Assembly: GCF_030867095.1 (NCBI RefSeq) | Contig: NC_081835.1 | Span: 47,661,892 to 47,725,891 of the forward strand | Origin: Alligator mississippiensis | Lineage: Eukaryota > Chordata > Crocodylia > Alligatoridae | Direction: 5' to 3' | DNA length: 64,000 nt | Part shown: piece by piece, positions 38,656-50,633 of the stretch | How positions within the stretch are numbered: position 1 is the stretch's first letter | How the letters are laid out: every line of letters begins with the position of its first letter | Notes under the pieces: model-generated | Databases searched by the model: none | Seen by the model: only the letters and a program-made list of their open reading frames with translations | What the model was told of the DNA's origin: nothing | Made by a program: the position numbers and the translations under genes

Positions 38656-38991
38656 ACCAGTGGAATTTGAAATCAATGGCCCCCAGGCAGTCACTGACAT
38701 AGCAGCCTCTGCCACCTATGCTTCACCTTCCCTGTGAAGGTAAAACAAACAGCAGAGTCCTCTCCATGGTGAGATGTCCTCAGAGAGGGCTTCATGGATT
38801 GCTGCAAGGCCCCCGGAGCATCTCGCCACCATGCCTCTTCTGCACTCAGGCAGAGCTGCAGGCAGGCACTTGGTCTGTGAAGCCCTTGCTCTCCTCACTG
38901 TCAGAGAAGCTGGTAGCATCTCCCTCCCAACCCCGAGGTTCTCCCTGCTGCCATTCCTCAGGCTGGAGCTTGTTGGTTTGTTTTGCTGCTT
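38656..38991 (+). repeat. Source copy of a 336-bp inverted duplicate
   Basis: It matches the reverse complement of 40942-41277 over its whole length, with only a couple of differences noticed. It sits in the probable first intron of the zinc-finger gene, about 70 bp past the exon-1 donor. No transposon ends are visible, and flanks differ from those of the other copy immediately at both ends. Confidence 0.9.
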
Positions 38992-39060
38992 TCCACAGAG
39001 TCAGTGGTCCCACTTCCCCCACCCCACCCCACGTACCGCTTCTCCTGCCGTGACACTCAC

Positions 39061-39220
39061 CTGAGGCAAGATCTAGAGGAGTTTCCACTGCAGGGGGGCA
39101 GAACAACTGCAGGGCAGAGAGCCCCAGACCCGTGCGGGGCATGTGTGACTGCAGCTTCTCATTGCAACCCAGTGGGCATGAGAACCTGGCCACTCTCCTC
39201 TTTTGTGTAAATTTTCCTTG
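39061..39220 (-). other. Probable first (5' UTR) exon of the zinc-finger gene
   Basis: A strong donor, GCCTCAG/GTGAGTGT, lies on the minus strand with the exon ending at 39061. The promoter modules lie immediately upstream at 39221-39316. An ATG frame inside the exon (MPRTGLGLSALQ...) does not join the KRAB-A exon in a usable frame, so the exon is probably non-coding. The 5' boundary is not visible; 39220 is a rough limit. Confidence 0.55.
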
Positions 39221-39316
39221 CAAGTGGCTCTGGGAAACGTAGTTTTCTTTTGCAAAGCACTCTAGGAAGTGGAGTTTTCCTTTGCAATGGGAAGTGGGAA
39301 ACGTAGTTCACAGCAG
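39221..39316 (-). promoter_or_regulatory. Promoter with three tandem 32-bp modules, ZNF143/THAP11-type motifs
   Basis: Units at 39221-39252, 39253-39284 and 39285-39316 repeat with an exact 32-bp period. On the minus strand the first and third contain ACTACGTTTCCCA, a full match to the vertebrate promoter motif ACTAYRNNNCCCR bound by ZNF143/THAP11. The middle copy is degenerate (ACTCCACTTCC). The orientation and position fit the zinc-finger gene promoter, just upstream of its first exon. Confidence 0.65.
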
Positions 39317-40096
39317 AGAGAACTGGGAAGGACTGCTAATACACCTGCATCTTCCTCTCCCAGGTCTGCAGCCTAACTAGCACCCTTGTCTTGGCCCTGT
39401 CTCCACACCTTGGCTGGGGTGGCAGGAACCTGGAGGTTGTCTGGTTCTGAAAGGTTTCAGTTTAGCCACTTTCCACACAGCAATAGGGCAAAACCCAGCA
39501 TAGGCCCCTTCTCTGCATGGATGCTGTTTGGGGTGTGTAGTGCCTCTGAATGTGTAGTGGAGACTGGAACTGGATTTTTAGTCTCAGTAGGCAAAACTAA
39601 TTTGGTGATGGTGCCATTTAACTATCTTAGGCAGATCTCCCAGGGAAAGCAGGACACAGAGAGGTGGAAGAGTCTGCCCAAATAGGAGATGCAGGACTAG
39701 AAACAAGGCAGCCAATTTGGAAGTGGCTTGCTTGGCATAACCCCATATTTAAAAGGGGCAATTAGCCCTCTTCCTGACAGAGAGGGGGAGAGACTGAAAG
39801 CAGCACCAAGTAGCAACCCCCAGCTCTTGAAGGAACTGGATGTGAGCCCTGCAGACCACCCTGCAGGTGCTAGCAGCACACAAGGAGTCTCAGGGAGGTG
39901 AAGGATCTGTACAGAGTCGTCCAGCACTGCCCCAGCTAGAACCAGGTTTGCAGCTCCAACTCTGGTTCTGGCCGCAGCAAACTGCTTGTGACTGACCGCG
40001 GCAAGTCCTGCTGCACAAGTAGCACAGTGTCCAGAGAGCTGAAGCACAGCCCTCAGTCACAGTGTTACACCAGTGGCTGCCACTTTACTGTGTATT

Positions 40097-40113
40097 GGGG
40101 GGGGGGGGGGGGG
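40097..40113 (+). repeat. G17 homopolymer
   Basis: Seventeen consecutive G residues, followed by GGGACGG after one A. Confidence 0.95.
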
Positions 40114-40881
40114 AGGGACGGACAACAGAGGGCTGAGATGCCTGTGAGCTTGGAAGGGTGCTTGGTACTGCTGGGGAAAAAAGCTGGCTATCCTTACTGC
40201 ACTGTGGAAAGTGTAATGGCAGCAGTGTAGTTGTTAAAATCCAGCTGTCAGTACCGTAGTGGGAGCACAGCACCCTTGAATCTGTGCCGGCCAGGCCAGG
40301 CAGTGCCACCCACGCCTTCCTTTTTCCCTCCATTTTCCTTTCAGCAGCTTTGTGCATGTGCTCCCTGTAAAGTCATGCTGCTGTCCTCTTCCAGTTCCCC
40401 CTTCTACCTTATCTCTGTAGCCATGGCTATATAATTCCCCATGCTAGCTGGGTAGTATGCTCAGTGAGGTTCCCCACCAGCATTCTGGGGCTGTGGGTTC
40501 CCAGGGGAGGAGACATATTAGGCTATGCCAGCCCCAGATCATACTTCCTGTGATACAGTAAATCACAGACGGACAAGTGCATGGGCCATACCCTGGCTGA
40601 GGTCATCTCTGCCTGACACACTGCAAGCCCAGTGGTGTGGGAAGGTTCTCTTCCACTTCTGCCTCTGCCCCCAAAAGATCAGGGCCCAAGAGGTGTGCAA
40701 ACTGTGGAGTCCTGCCTTTGGAATCAGCAAGGGTTGCCCCAGGACATTCAGAAGGTGGGGTCTATTTTTTTCAGCCACTACGTCCTGACCCACAACAGGC
40801 TGTGTATGCACCTGGCTCTTAGATACTGTTGCTCCTGGCAGATGCATGGTGTCAGGGGCTCTGGGCACTCCCTGACACCTG

Positions 40882-43800
40882 CAGAATCATAGAATAGAAG
40901 GACCAGTAAGGACCTGTAAGATCTTCAAGTTGATCCTGAAGAAGCAGCAAAACAAACCAACAAGCTCCAGCCTGAGGAATGGCAGCAGGGAGAACCTCGG
41001 GGCTGGGAGGGAGATGCTACCAGCTTCTCTGACAGTGAGGAGAGCAAGGGCTTCACAGACCAAGTGCCTGCCTGCAGCTCTGCCTGAGTGCAGAAGAGGC
41101 ATGGTGGCGAGGTGCTCCGGGGGCCTTGCAGCAATCCATGAAGCCCTCTCTGAGGACATCTCACCATGGAGAGGACTCTGCTGTTTGTTTTACCTTCACA
41201 GGGAAGGTGAAGCATAGGTGGCAGAGGCTGCTATGTCAGTGACTGCCTGGGGGCCATTGATTTCAAATTCCACTGGTTCTTCAAGTCTGGTCCCCCTGCC
41301 ATGGGCAGGAGATAATTGGGCTCGAATGAGCTCAATGAGGTGCTTGTCCAGCCTCCTCTTAAACACCTCCAGGGATGGGGACTGCACCACCTCTGCTGGG
41401 AGTGTGTTCCAGATTCTAGATGCCGTTATGGAAAAGAAGTTTTTCCTTATGTCTAGCCTAAATTTTTCCTCAACTATCTTGTGCCCATTGGTTCTTATCC
41501 TCCCAAGGGGTGCCTTTCTGAAGAGTTCCTCCCCTAGATCTTGGTGTTCACCCCTGACATCCTTGTAGGCAGCTATCAAGTTACCTCTCAGCCTTCTCTT
41601 ACTCAGACTGAACAAACCCAGTTCCCAGAGTCTCATCATAGGGTCTATCCTGCAGCCCCTAATCATATGGGTGGCCCTTCTCTGTACCCTTTCAAGCTTA
41701 TCCACATCCTTCCTGAAGTGTGGTGCCCAGAACTGGACACAGTACTCCAGTTGTGGCCTCACCAACACCGAATAGAGGGGAGGAGCACCTCCCTGGATCT
41801 ACTGGCTACATGTCAGCTGATACACGCCAGAGCTCTAACTGCCCTGCTGGCAACTTCCTCACACTGTTGACTCATATTCATCCTCTGGTCGATTGTCACC
41901 CCCAAGTCCCTTTCGGATGGGGTGTCAGTCAGTGGACCACCCCCATCGTATAGTTATGGTGAAGGTTCTTCCTACCCAGATGAAGGACCTGGCACTTGTC
42001 CCTGTTGAACCTCATCTGATTGTATTCAGCCCATAGGACCAGTCTGTCAAGGTAATCCTGGATCCTTGCCCTAGCCTCTGATGCGCCCACATTTCCCCAC
42101 AGCTTGGTGTCATCCGCAAACTTAATCATTGAGCTTTCCACTCCCTTATTCAAGTCATTGATAAAGATGTTAAAGAGCACTGGCCCAAGCACTGATCCCT
42201 GGGGGACACCACTGGAGGCGGACCTCCAGGATGAGGCCACCCATCGAGTGCAACTCTCTGGGATCAGTCTCTGAGCCAGTTGCCAACCTAACTCACTGTA
42301 GACTGGTCTAGGCCAGTATCCTCCAACTTAATTGAGAGAATATCATGGGAAACAGTATCAAAGGCCTTACTGAAGTCTAGGTGGATGTGTCAAACTCACA
42401 TCCCGTGTCCAGTTGGTTAGTTACCTGGTCATAAAAGGACACCAGGTTTGTTAAGCATGACTTCCCTTTGACAAAGCTGTGCTAGTTGCTTCTTAATACC
42501 CCACCAGTTATGAGCTTGTTATTGATGGCCTCCCTGACAATTTTTTCAAAGATTTTTCCCAGGATTGAAGTCAGACTGACTGGTCGATAGTTTGCAGGGT
42601 CATCCCTCTTCCCTTTCTTAAAGATGGGTACCATATTAGCCTTCTTCCAGTCATTCAGGACCACTCCTGAGTTCCACGACTCTTCAAACAACCTTGCCAG
42701 AGGCACCACTATGAGCTCGGCCAGTTCTTTCAGGACTCTCGGATGCAGGTCATCTGGACCAGAGATTTGAAAATGTCCAAATGTTCTAAGAGTACCCTCA
42801 CCTGTTCAGGACTGATTTCATGTGGACTGCTGTTTTCCCCGTATTCTCTGTACCTCTTTACATGTGATGAGTTCTCATCTGATTTCAAGAATACTGATGT
42901 GAAGTAAGTATTTAGGAGCTCTGGCTTTTCAAGGGGATCAACTGTGGGCTGCCTCCCCCACCCGTATTCAGTAGGGGCCCCACAGTGGAGCTTGATTTTT
43001 TCTTGCTCCCTATGTACCTATAGAAGGACTTTTTGTTGTCTTTTATTTTGGTTGCCAGTTTGATCTCCATGCATGCCTTGGCTTTCCACGTTTCATACCT
43101 GCAGACCCTGGCCATATGAGTGTACTTCTTTCTGGATGCTGAACTGTTTTTCCATTGCAGGTATGTTTCTTTTTTCTTTTTCAGAAGTTCCCTAATATCC
43201 CTGTTCAGCCAAGTGGGTCTCTTGGCCCCTTTCCATCTTTTTGACCGCGTGGGGATGGCCTCTTTTTGAGCAGTGAGAATTGCCTCCTTAAGGAAGCACC
43301 ACCATTCCTGAACTCACAAATCGTCCAGTCACTGGTTGCAAAGGGTCTTTCTAACTAGACTCCTGAGTTTACCAAAGTCTGCCCTTCTGAAGTCTAGGAC
43401 TTCTGTTCTGCTGACAGAATTCCCAGACTTTTGGTGGATGGTGATTCTAATCAGATCATGATCACTGTCGCGTAGAGTACCTCCAATCTTCAGGTCACCT
43501 ACCATGTCTTCCCCTTTAGTCAGCACTAAGTCCAGAGTGGCTTTACCCCTAGTCAGTCCCTCCATAGCCTGTGTCAAGAAAAAGTTGTCTATAGCTGCCA
43601 ATAAGTTGGCTGACTTGCTGGAGCTGGCTGAATGGTCTTCCCAACAGATGTCAGAGTAGATGAAATCATCCATTATAATCAAGTTTTTTGTGCTGGCTGC
43701 CTTGGTCAGTTCCCTGGAGAATGCCTGGTTGCTCACCTCTGCTTGGTAGGGAGGTCTATAGTAGTCTCCCACCATCAGGTCCCCTTCTCCTGAGCCCCCT

Positions 43801-44757
43801 TATATCTTGACCCAGAGGGTCTGAAGGGGCCTCCCTGTGCAATCAAACCTGACCTGCAGGGAGGGGTACCGCTCTTTCACATAGAGGGCTACCCCTCCTT
43901 CCTTCTTCCCAACCTGATCCTTCCTATAGAGCCTATAGCTCTCAATATTCACTGCCCAGTCATATGTATCATCCCACCAGGTCTCCCAATAAGGTCAAAT
44001 CCCTCATCTGCCAGAAGGAGTGATAGTCCATCCTGCTTATTGTCCATGATTCTGGCATTCCCATAAAGACACCTGAGTTTACTCCTAGTTGTCTCAGGAT
44101 TTCTGTCACTGTGCAACTGTCTCAGGGTGTTGGCACTCATCTGGATGACCCCTATGTGAATATCCTCCCCTGGGTCATCTTGGCCAGAGGATTTGTGTAC
44201 AGCAGTGGAATCTACCTTCACTCCCCTGGACATGCCTAGTTTAAAGCCCTCCTCAGCAAGTCAGTGATTTCCATAGAAAAGAGCTTCTTCCCTGCTCGTG
44301 AGGTGGATACCATCTCTTGCATGCAGACCAGTGCCACTGAACTGCATACCAAGATCGAGGAATCCAAAACCAAAACAGTGACACCAGCTCCAAAGCCTTT
44401 GGTTGACTTCGTCAATGCATTCCTCCATCCGACAACCATGGCCCCTAACTGGGAGGATTCAGGAGAAGAACACTTATGCTCCTAGTTCCTTGAGCTTTGC
44501 CCCTATGGTCTTGTAGTTGCACATGATTCTCCCAGGGTTGTTTCTCACTGTGTCATTGGTGCCCACTTGGACAAGGAGCATAGGGTAGTGGTCCGTAGGG
44601 TGGACCAGCTTTGGGATCCTCGCTGTTACATCTTGGATCCTGGCTCCTGAAAGGCAGCAGACCTCTTGAGCAAAGGGGTCTGGATGACAGATGGCAACTT
44701 CTGTTCCCCGCAGCAGGGAGTCTCCCACAACAATCACCCTTCGTTGCTTCCAGTGGT
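40882..44757 (-). mobile_element. CR1 LINE, long but 5' truncated and inactive, with a 347-bp insertion
   Basis: In minus-strand order: part of ORF1 with the esterase-like block (VIVVGDSLLRGTE, then VGTND, at about 44474-44730); the endonuclease start (CLYGNARIMDNKQ, near 44050) and its second half (43329-43775, SDHDLIRI); the reverse transcriptase (NYRPVSLTSILGKIFEKI at 42482-42709; SGVPQGSVLGPVLFNIFIND and FADD at 41929-42240); the ORF2 C terminus (VRPQLEYCVQFWAPHF at about 41768, FRLDIRKNFF near 41460, then KRRLDKHLIELI); and a CR1 3' end (ATCTTACAGG, then TTCTATTCTATGATTC) at 40882-40930. Stops and shifts split both ORFs. The 5' limit is near 44757, inside ORF1. A 347-bp insertion (40931-41277) interrupts the 3' UTR. 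Confidence 0.95.
40931..41277 (-). mobile_element. 347-bp insertion in the CR1 3' UTR with 9-bp target duplication
   Basis: TCTTCAAGT flanks it at 40922-40930 and 41278-41286. Removing the insert and one copy restores the normal CR1 3' end. 40942-41277 is an inverted copy of 38656-38991; the first 11 bp (TGATCCTGAAG) are extra. There are no terminal inverted repeats or poly(A) tail and no coding capacity. A locally templated insertion fits better than a transposon. Confidence 0.85.
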
Positions 44758-46430
44758 GATAAATAGGGGGTGCACGGGTGTGCATGTGCACCCCCTGAGA
44801 ATGCTAGTGCACCCCCTGACAGGCAGTGCTCCTCCCTTAGGCAATGGGCAGGGGGAGCAGGTGGGAGCAGTAGTGCCCCCCCATGAGTGCTGGCTGGTGA
44901 GTGGGGGCACGAGGTGAAGCACCGCTGGCACTTCTGGGAGCACCGCGTCCGCTTCTGAAAGCACTGCTTGTGCTCCCCGGCTGGCACAATCAACTGTGGG
45001 GGGACACCAATTTACACTTTCCATCTGTAGGGGCATCTTGCTGATAGGGCTGTGGGGAGCTGCTCAGGAGGGGCAGGAGACTTGCATTCACCTCTCAGCC
45101 TTCCTTCCAAGAGATCATAGTGTGGGCTCCAAGGTATGCCTGTAAGACCTCCACCACTCCGAGGATCTCTGGGGTGAACCCACTAGCACTCCAGAACCAC
45201 TGAGGTTTCCAAGGCAAGCTGGCTGTAGGTGCGCAGGTGCCCCTGCCCATGGCTCCTTGCTGTTCAGGACAGGGAGGGATTCCCAATCCCCATTAACATG
45301 TGCTCTGAAAACTTAGCCCCAGCGGAGCTGTGGGAGTGCAGTTCCCAGAGCCCACCACAACGTGGCAGGCACACACATCTAATGATCCCAGGCTGGTCTC
45401 CTAAAGTGCTCACTGGGATGCTGAGAGGTGTCTGGGGCAGAATCTGTGGCCTGTGTTGGCGAGGGATGGCATTCCTGAACTAATCCAGGCTTGCACGCTG
45501 TCCCCCAATAAACAGTCTCAGAGCCCAGCTACTGAAAACATCTGGCTTGACTGGTGCATGCAGTCCAGGGGAGCATGAGCCTGCGAGATGCTGGCTGCCA
45601 GAGCACGTCTCCTTGAAGAAGTGTCCACATAGCAGCTGTGAGCTGTATGGCAGTATGTGATTCCCATACAGGGAAGGCCTCCTGAAAGTGAGCAGCTCCT
45701 CACAGCTCTATCAGCCCTTCACTGCTCAGCTTCACCACAATCAATTACTGAGTGCTGGAGTCTGTTAGCTCTGATATGAGTTATGGCCTCCTAGCCCACA
45801 TCTTCTGCCCTCGCTCTCATCCCCCTGCCCTGAATTCCCCATTCCATCCACCCTGCTCCATATTCCCCAACTCTCTGTTTTCATTCCTGTTTTAACAATG
45901 TACCTTGCATTTCTCATTTGCTTTATTTCCCCATCAGGCTTTGTGCAGGGTAGAGTGCTCAGTCAGAGAAAAGCAGTTGGCTTAGTGGCACTGGCCCTCC
46001 CAGCCTGTGCCTTAGCTCCTGTTCTTCCCCATCCCCAGGGCCAGACACAGGCATGGATGAACTGGGCAGCTGCCTGGGGCCCAGACAGAAAGGGGGCCTG
46101 AAAATGGTAATTTTTATTATTATCATCATCTCTGGTGAAGGGGGGCTCGATACTAAAGTTCGCCCAGGGCCACCAGGAGTCTAAGTGCGGTGCTGCCCAC
46201 CCCCTTGGAGTCTAGGGTATTTCCTGCCATATGGGCAGGAGTCCCAGATATCAGGATATGGCTGATCTGTGTAGCTTGCCCTGAAACACTCACAACTGCC
46301 ACAAGCCAAACCCACGTAAACTAAGATTCAACTGGCACATTAGTCTTCTCACACAAAGCTGCACCTGTTGATTTAAATCACTTTGATGTCACATTTTAGT
46401 GAAATCAGTGCAAATGTTTATGTGGGACAC
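44758..46430. other. Unassigned sequence between two LINE insertions
   Basis: 44770-45010 is G/C-rich with a repeated GTGCACCCCCTGA (near 44786 and 44811) and may be part of an unrecognised repeat. No gene was seen in the rest. Confidence 0.4.
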
Positions 46431-46435
46431 ATAAA

Positions 46436-49400
46436 CTAATAGAGGGTAAATTCAGGTTAGATATAAGGAAACACTTCTTCTCTATAAGGATCACCAGAAG
46501 CTGTAACACACTCCCAGCAGAGGTGGTGCAGTCACGCTCCTTGGAGGTGCTCAAGATGAGGCTGGACAGGCACCTTGTCGAGCTCATCTGAGATGAGAAG
46601 ATCCAGCACAGGTTCAGAGAGCAATATGCAGGCTGGAGGACCCTAAAGGCCCTGTACCCAAACCAAACAGAGTGGTGGGCCTGCGTCAAAGACAGGACCA
46701 AAGGCTTCTTCGAGCAGTCTGGCAAGTGGCAAGCTTTCTTCCACAGAAGGCAGCACAAACGCCTGACCCGTAAGTTGCAGGCCTTGCATGGGCAAGCAGC
46801 GGCGGGCTGGGATGTGAGGGGGGACATGCGGGAGGCAAAGGCCCAGATTGGTGCCTGGTCCTGAGAGAAGGACAGGAAAAAGATCTTCGAGGCCAGGGCC
46901 CAATGGGTGGAGGAGGGGGAGGAGTGGTCTGCTTACTTCACTAGGCTAAAGACAAGCAAAGAGAAGCCCATGACGTGCCTGAGAGATGGAGCAGGAGTGG
47001 AGCACTGGTCCAAGGAGGGCATGCTAAATGTGGCAGCTGCCTTCTACCAGGAGCTCTACACTGGAGGACCCGGGGGCCAGGCAGCAGTGCTTGCAAGGGC
47101 TCACCTGGGCCCTCAGAGAGGAGGAGCAGCAACAGCTGGAGTGACAGTGGACACTGGAGGAGGTTGAGAAGACCCTCCGGGGATTTAAGAACAGTAAGAC
47201 TTCTGGGTCAGATGGCCTGCCCAAGGAGTTTTACATGGTCTTCTGGGACCTGATGGGCCCCAACCTGCTGAAACTTTTTCAGGAGCGACTGCAGGAAGGG
47301 TGCCTGGGGGCTGGGATGGTCCGGGGCCTCGTGACCCTCCTGTACAAGAAGGGTCCAAGGGAGGATTTGAAGAACTGGAGACCCATTGCCCTCCTTAACT
47401 TCAACTATAAACTGCTGGCCAAGGTCTTGATCAAGTGATTTAAATCTGTCCTAGGTGCCATCATTCACAAGGACCAGTCGTGTGTAGTACCAGGATGCCA
47501 GATCCACGGAGCTCTGCCACAACTGAGACACGTGCTCCAGCTGGAATGGGACAGTGGACAGAAGATGACGGTGCTGAACCTGGACCTGGAAAAAGCCTAT
47601 GACAGAGTGTCACACCGGTTCCTCTTCAAGACCCTGCAGTGGATGGGCATCCCTCCAACATTCACCAGCTGGATAAGGATGCTGTATGCGGACAAACGCA
47701 GCAAGGTGCTGGTAAACGGTTTCCTGAGTGAGCGGATTGTGATAGAGTCAGGGGTCCATCAGTGCTGCCCACTCTCCTCGATCTTCTTCATCTGTGCCAT
47801 TGATCCCCTGGCTCAGCGCATCGGGCTGGACCCTGGGATCCTCGGAGTCCAGATCCCTGGGGGAAGTAAGGAACAAGCCAAAGTCCTGGCCTACATGGAC
47901 GATTGAACATCCTGTGCAAGAATAAGTGCATAGTAGAAAGAGTCCTGTGGCACACATGGATTTATGAAGCGGCAGCAGGGGCCAAACTCAATGGGAGGAA
48001 AAAACACCTGCCTGGCCGTAGGGGAGCTCGGGGACCAGGGGTCCCTGGGGGTCTCGGCCCCAGGTGAGGGGGTCAAGATCCTTGGTGTGTAATTTGACCT
48101 GGAGCTGAATGGAAGGAGGGCCTGGGAGAAGAAGGCGGCCAAGGTGAAGCAGAGGTTGAATGTGTGGCACGGGTGTCACCTCTCCATGGGTGGGGCATGG
48201 CACTCATAAAGGCGGTGTTGCTACCAGTGCTTCTGTACATCGCACTGGTCTTCCTCCCCGCAAAGCACATCATCCACAGAATCCAGAGAGCCATGAGCAT
48301 CTTTTTCTGGGGATCCCGAATGGAGAACGTGGCAAGGAAGACCCGGGGGCAGGGGGATGCCAGACATCCACCTGTTCCTGCAGGCATAATACATGAGCCA
48401 GATTTGCAAGTTGGTGACTGAGTCAGAGACCAAAACAGCCTGTGTAGTCAACTTTTTTTGCAGGTCACCTTCTGAGATGGTGGGGGGTGTATACACCAAC
48501 CAATGGGAGACCATGGACCATGGAGCAGCCCTGGTTCTACAGGGTCCTGAACGAGTTCCAGAGCGAGTGTGGGTTACAGAAGGAAAGCCTGGAAACTATG
48601 TCCAACCACAAAAAGATACAGAGGGCAATCAGAGGCAGAGACAAATTATCAAACATGGAGATGCTCCCCAATGAGGACTGCCAAGGCATCTGCAACTGGA
48701 TCTTCCACAAGGACCTCTGCAAGGACCACAGAAACTTGGGTTGGTTGATAGTGCACCGAGTACTCACAGTCAGGACATGGATGAGGGATTTGACCTAATT
48801 GCCCCAGGGAAACTTGCCAAGAAGCAGAGACCATTGATAACCTCCTATGGCACTGCCCATATGCCAAGGGTGTGCGGGAAAATGTAAGCCGGCTTCTTGA
48901 AAGAGTGACAGGAGTCAGGCTGATGACAAGGGAGGCGGTGATGTACGGACACCTGACTGAGCAGCAGGGGTCCCAGACAACACATTTCGACCGGTGTGTG
49001 TCCTGTGTCAGGAGCATCCTGTGGCAATGTAGGAACCTCCTGTTATACAGGCATGCTGAGCTTAACAAAACAGACTGTGTTAAAATCTTTCTGGGCAAAC
49101 TTCAGTCCTACCACCGAAAATTAGTGTGAGGATGGAGAAGACATAGTCAACTTCATCTGGAAAAGTGACATGTGGCACAGGTTGTTTAAAGACCCCCTCG
49201 GAGGGGAAGTGGACAGAGAGAATGAAGAAGACAGAGATGCAACTGGACCTGGAGACAGTGAGAAGGACAACAACAGGATCAGCAGCAGCAGAAGTGACAG
49301 TGACATTAACAGCAACAAGGACAGAGAATGAACTGAGAATGTAAACCCCAGATCAGGGTTTGGACTGAAGGACTGCAATTTGGGTAGGTGAGGGTGGAGG

Positions 49401-49645
49401 GTGGGTGTGCAGAAGCACAGGGGAGTGGGTGTGTTTAATGTAATGGGAAGCGCAGGTTTCTTAATGAGGTTTTAGGATGTGTGATGAGAAGCTTATGATA
49501 GAGAATGTACATATATAACTTGCTATACATAGAGAGAAATATATTTTAATTAAAAAAAAAATCTGAGCCCAATAACTTCCTGCCCACTGCAGGGGACCGG
49601 ACTTGATGATCTTACAGGTCCCTTCCGATTCTATGTTTCTATGAT
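46436..49645 (+). mobile_element. CR1 LINE 3' fragment, split by a Tx1-like LINE
   Basis: 46436-46592 encodes the end of CR1 ORF2 (FRLDIRKHFF-like, then RLDRHLVELI). 49561-49645 continues the CR1 3' UTR (CCCAATAACTTCCTGCC ... GATCTTACAGGTCCC ... TTCTATGTTTCTATG). The two parts join exactly when the intervening 2.97 kb and one copy of ATCTGAG are removed. The fragment is strongly 5' truncated, and no intact ORF remains. Confidence 0.92.
46593..49560 (+). mobile_element. Tx1-clade LINE, 5' truncated, inserted in CR1
   Basis: Flanked by ATCTGAG (46586-46592 and 49561-49567) with an A-rich tail at 49552-49560. Order: the region between endonuclease and RT (WWACVKDRTKGFFEQSGKW, about 46673); RT fingers (SGSDGLPKEFYMVFWD, then LLYKKGPREDLKNWRPIALL, about 47200-47440); palm (LNLDLEKAYDRVSHRFLF, 47577; VLVNGFLSE; LAYMDD with the catalytic box at 47892-47903); and the C-terminal part with a cysteine/histidine knuckle (CPRETCQEAETIDNLLWHCP, about 48800-48860). 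These features match the Tx1 branch of L1-like elements. Several stops and shifts make it inactive. ORF1 and the endonuclease are absent. Confidence 0.88.
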
Positions 49646-49663
49646 TCACTATTAAGTAAGGGC

Positions 49664-50008
49664 TAGTCTATATATATATTGGTGTAAATCAATGGGCAGG
49701 CACTTAGATGTTGAGAGCGCTATTTGGTTGCAGTGTTAGGATCATTCTAGAGATGGATAGTGTATAGTATAGTGATTCCAGCTACAGGTGATTTCCCACC
49801 AAAATTGCTAAATTAATATGAACTTCAGCATGGATACTATATTAGTACATGTGCCTTTTATTGGGAGATTTGTACATGCCTCTTGCACAGAAATAGCCAA
49901 CCCAACGCCAGCACTTCTGTACATACATAGCTGTGTCTACCCTAGGGAGGGTTGTACTGCTTTGACTCTATTGATGTAGTTGAAGAGGTACAACAATGTG
50001 TATAGACA
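49664..50008. repeat. Possible MITE with CTTGTCTA-type ends
   Basis: The left end has GGGCTAGTCTATAT; the right end reverse-complements to ACCCTTGTCTATACAC. An inner pair (GTGTCTACCC...GTAC / GTACAACAATGTGTATAGAC) also forms an inverted repeat at about 49933-50010. No target duplication was fixed. A similar CCTTGTCTACAC start occurs at about 53536. Confidence 0.35.
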
Positions 50009-50202
50009 AGGGTTGAGTCATTTAAAAAAAATCAACTAGAACCAAGAAGAAATAGGGCTCTCTCAGGCTGAGAGGCCCCTTCCTGGGCTGTATGAAACTG
50101 CTGCCAGCCAGTTTCACTGAATTCACAGCTGATTTGCATAAGGAAAACACCGGCAGGGTTCACCCTGCTTCTTAGGTCCCTGTGCACACACCTCAACTTA
50201 AT

Positions 50203-50410
50203 GGGGGGTGGCATGTCTCTACCATGACACAGGTGTTTGGGGCCTAGAGCTAAAATGCCTGTGCCCTGGCTGGGCTAGCATTTCCCCCACATCTAGTACT
50301 CCTCCATCATGTCTGTAGAGCAGACAGTCCCAGTCTCGGAGGGAGGCATCCTAGTACTGAGCAGCAATGAGGGAGGAGGAAGGGCTGTGTGGAGCTTCCA
50401 TGGCTAGAAA
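50203..50410 (+). repeat. Upstream copy of a ~210-bp direct repeat flanking CYSRT1
   Basis: Similar in the same orientation to 54700-54906, by eye about 85 percent. Shared blocks include GCTAAAATGCCTGTGCCCTGG, CATCATGTCTGTAGAGCAGA and GAGGGAGGAGGAAGG. Both copies keep a TGTCTG/CAGACA hairpin. The origin is unknown. Confidence 0.8.
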
Positions 50411-50633
50411 TATTCCTCCCTTGTTTCCCACCTGCTTTTCTTTCTACCCTCGCATGGCTGCAGAGATGGGATGGGGAACAGCAACAGGTTGCGCTGAAAG
50501 CCAGACTTTTCAGGGGCACGTTCCCCTTAGGAGAATTCCAGGGAAACTTCCCCTCCACCCAAATAACCTCCACCCCCTGGGGAAGCTGAGCGGGGCAGGC
50601 CAGGACAGGCAGCAGCTCTCTGCTGCCTGTATC

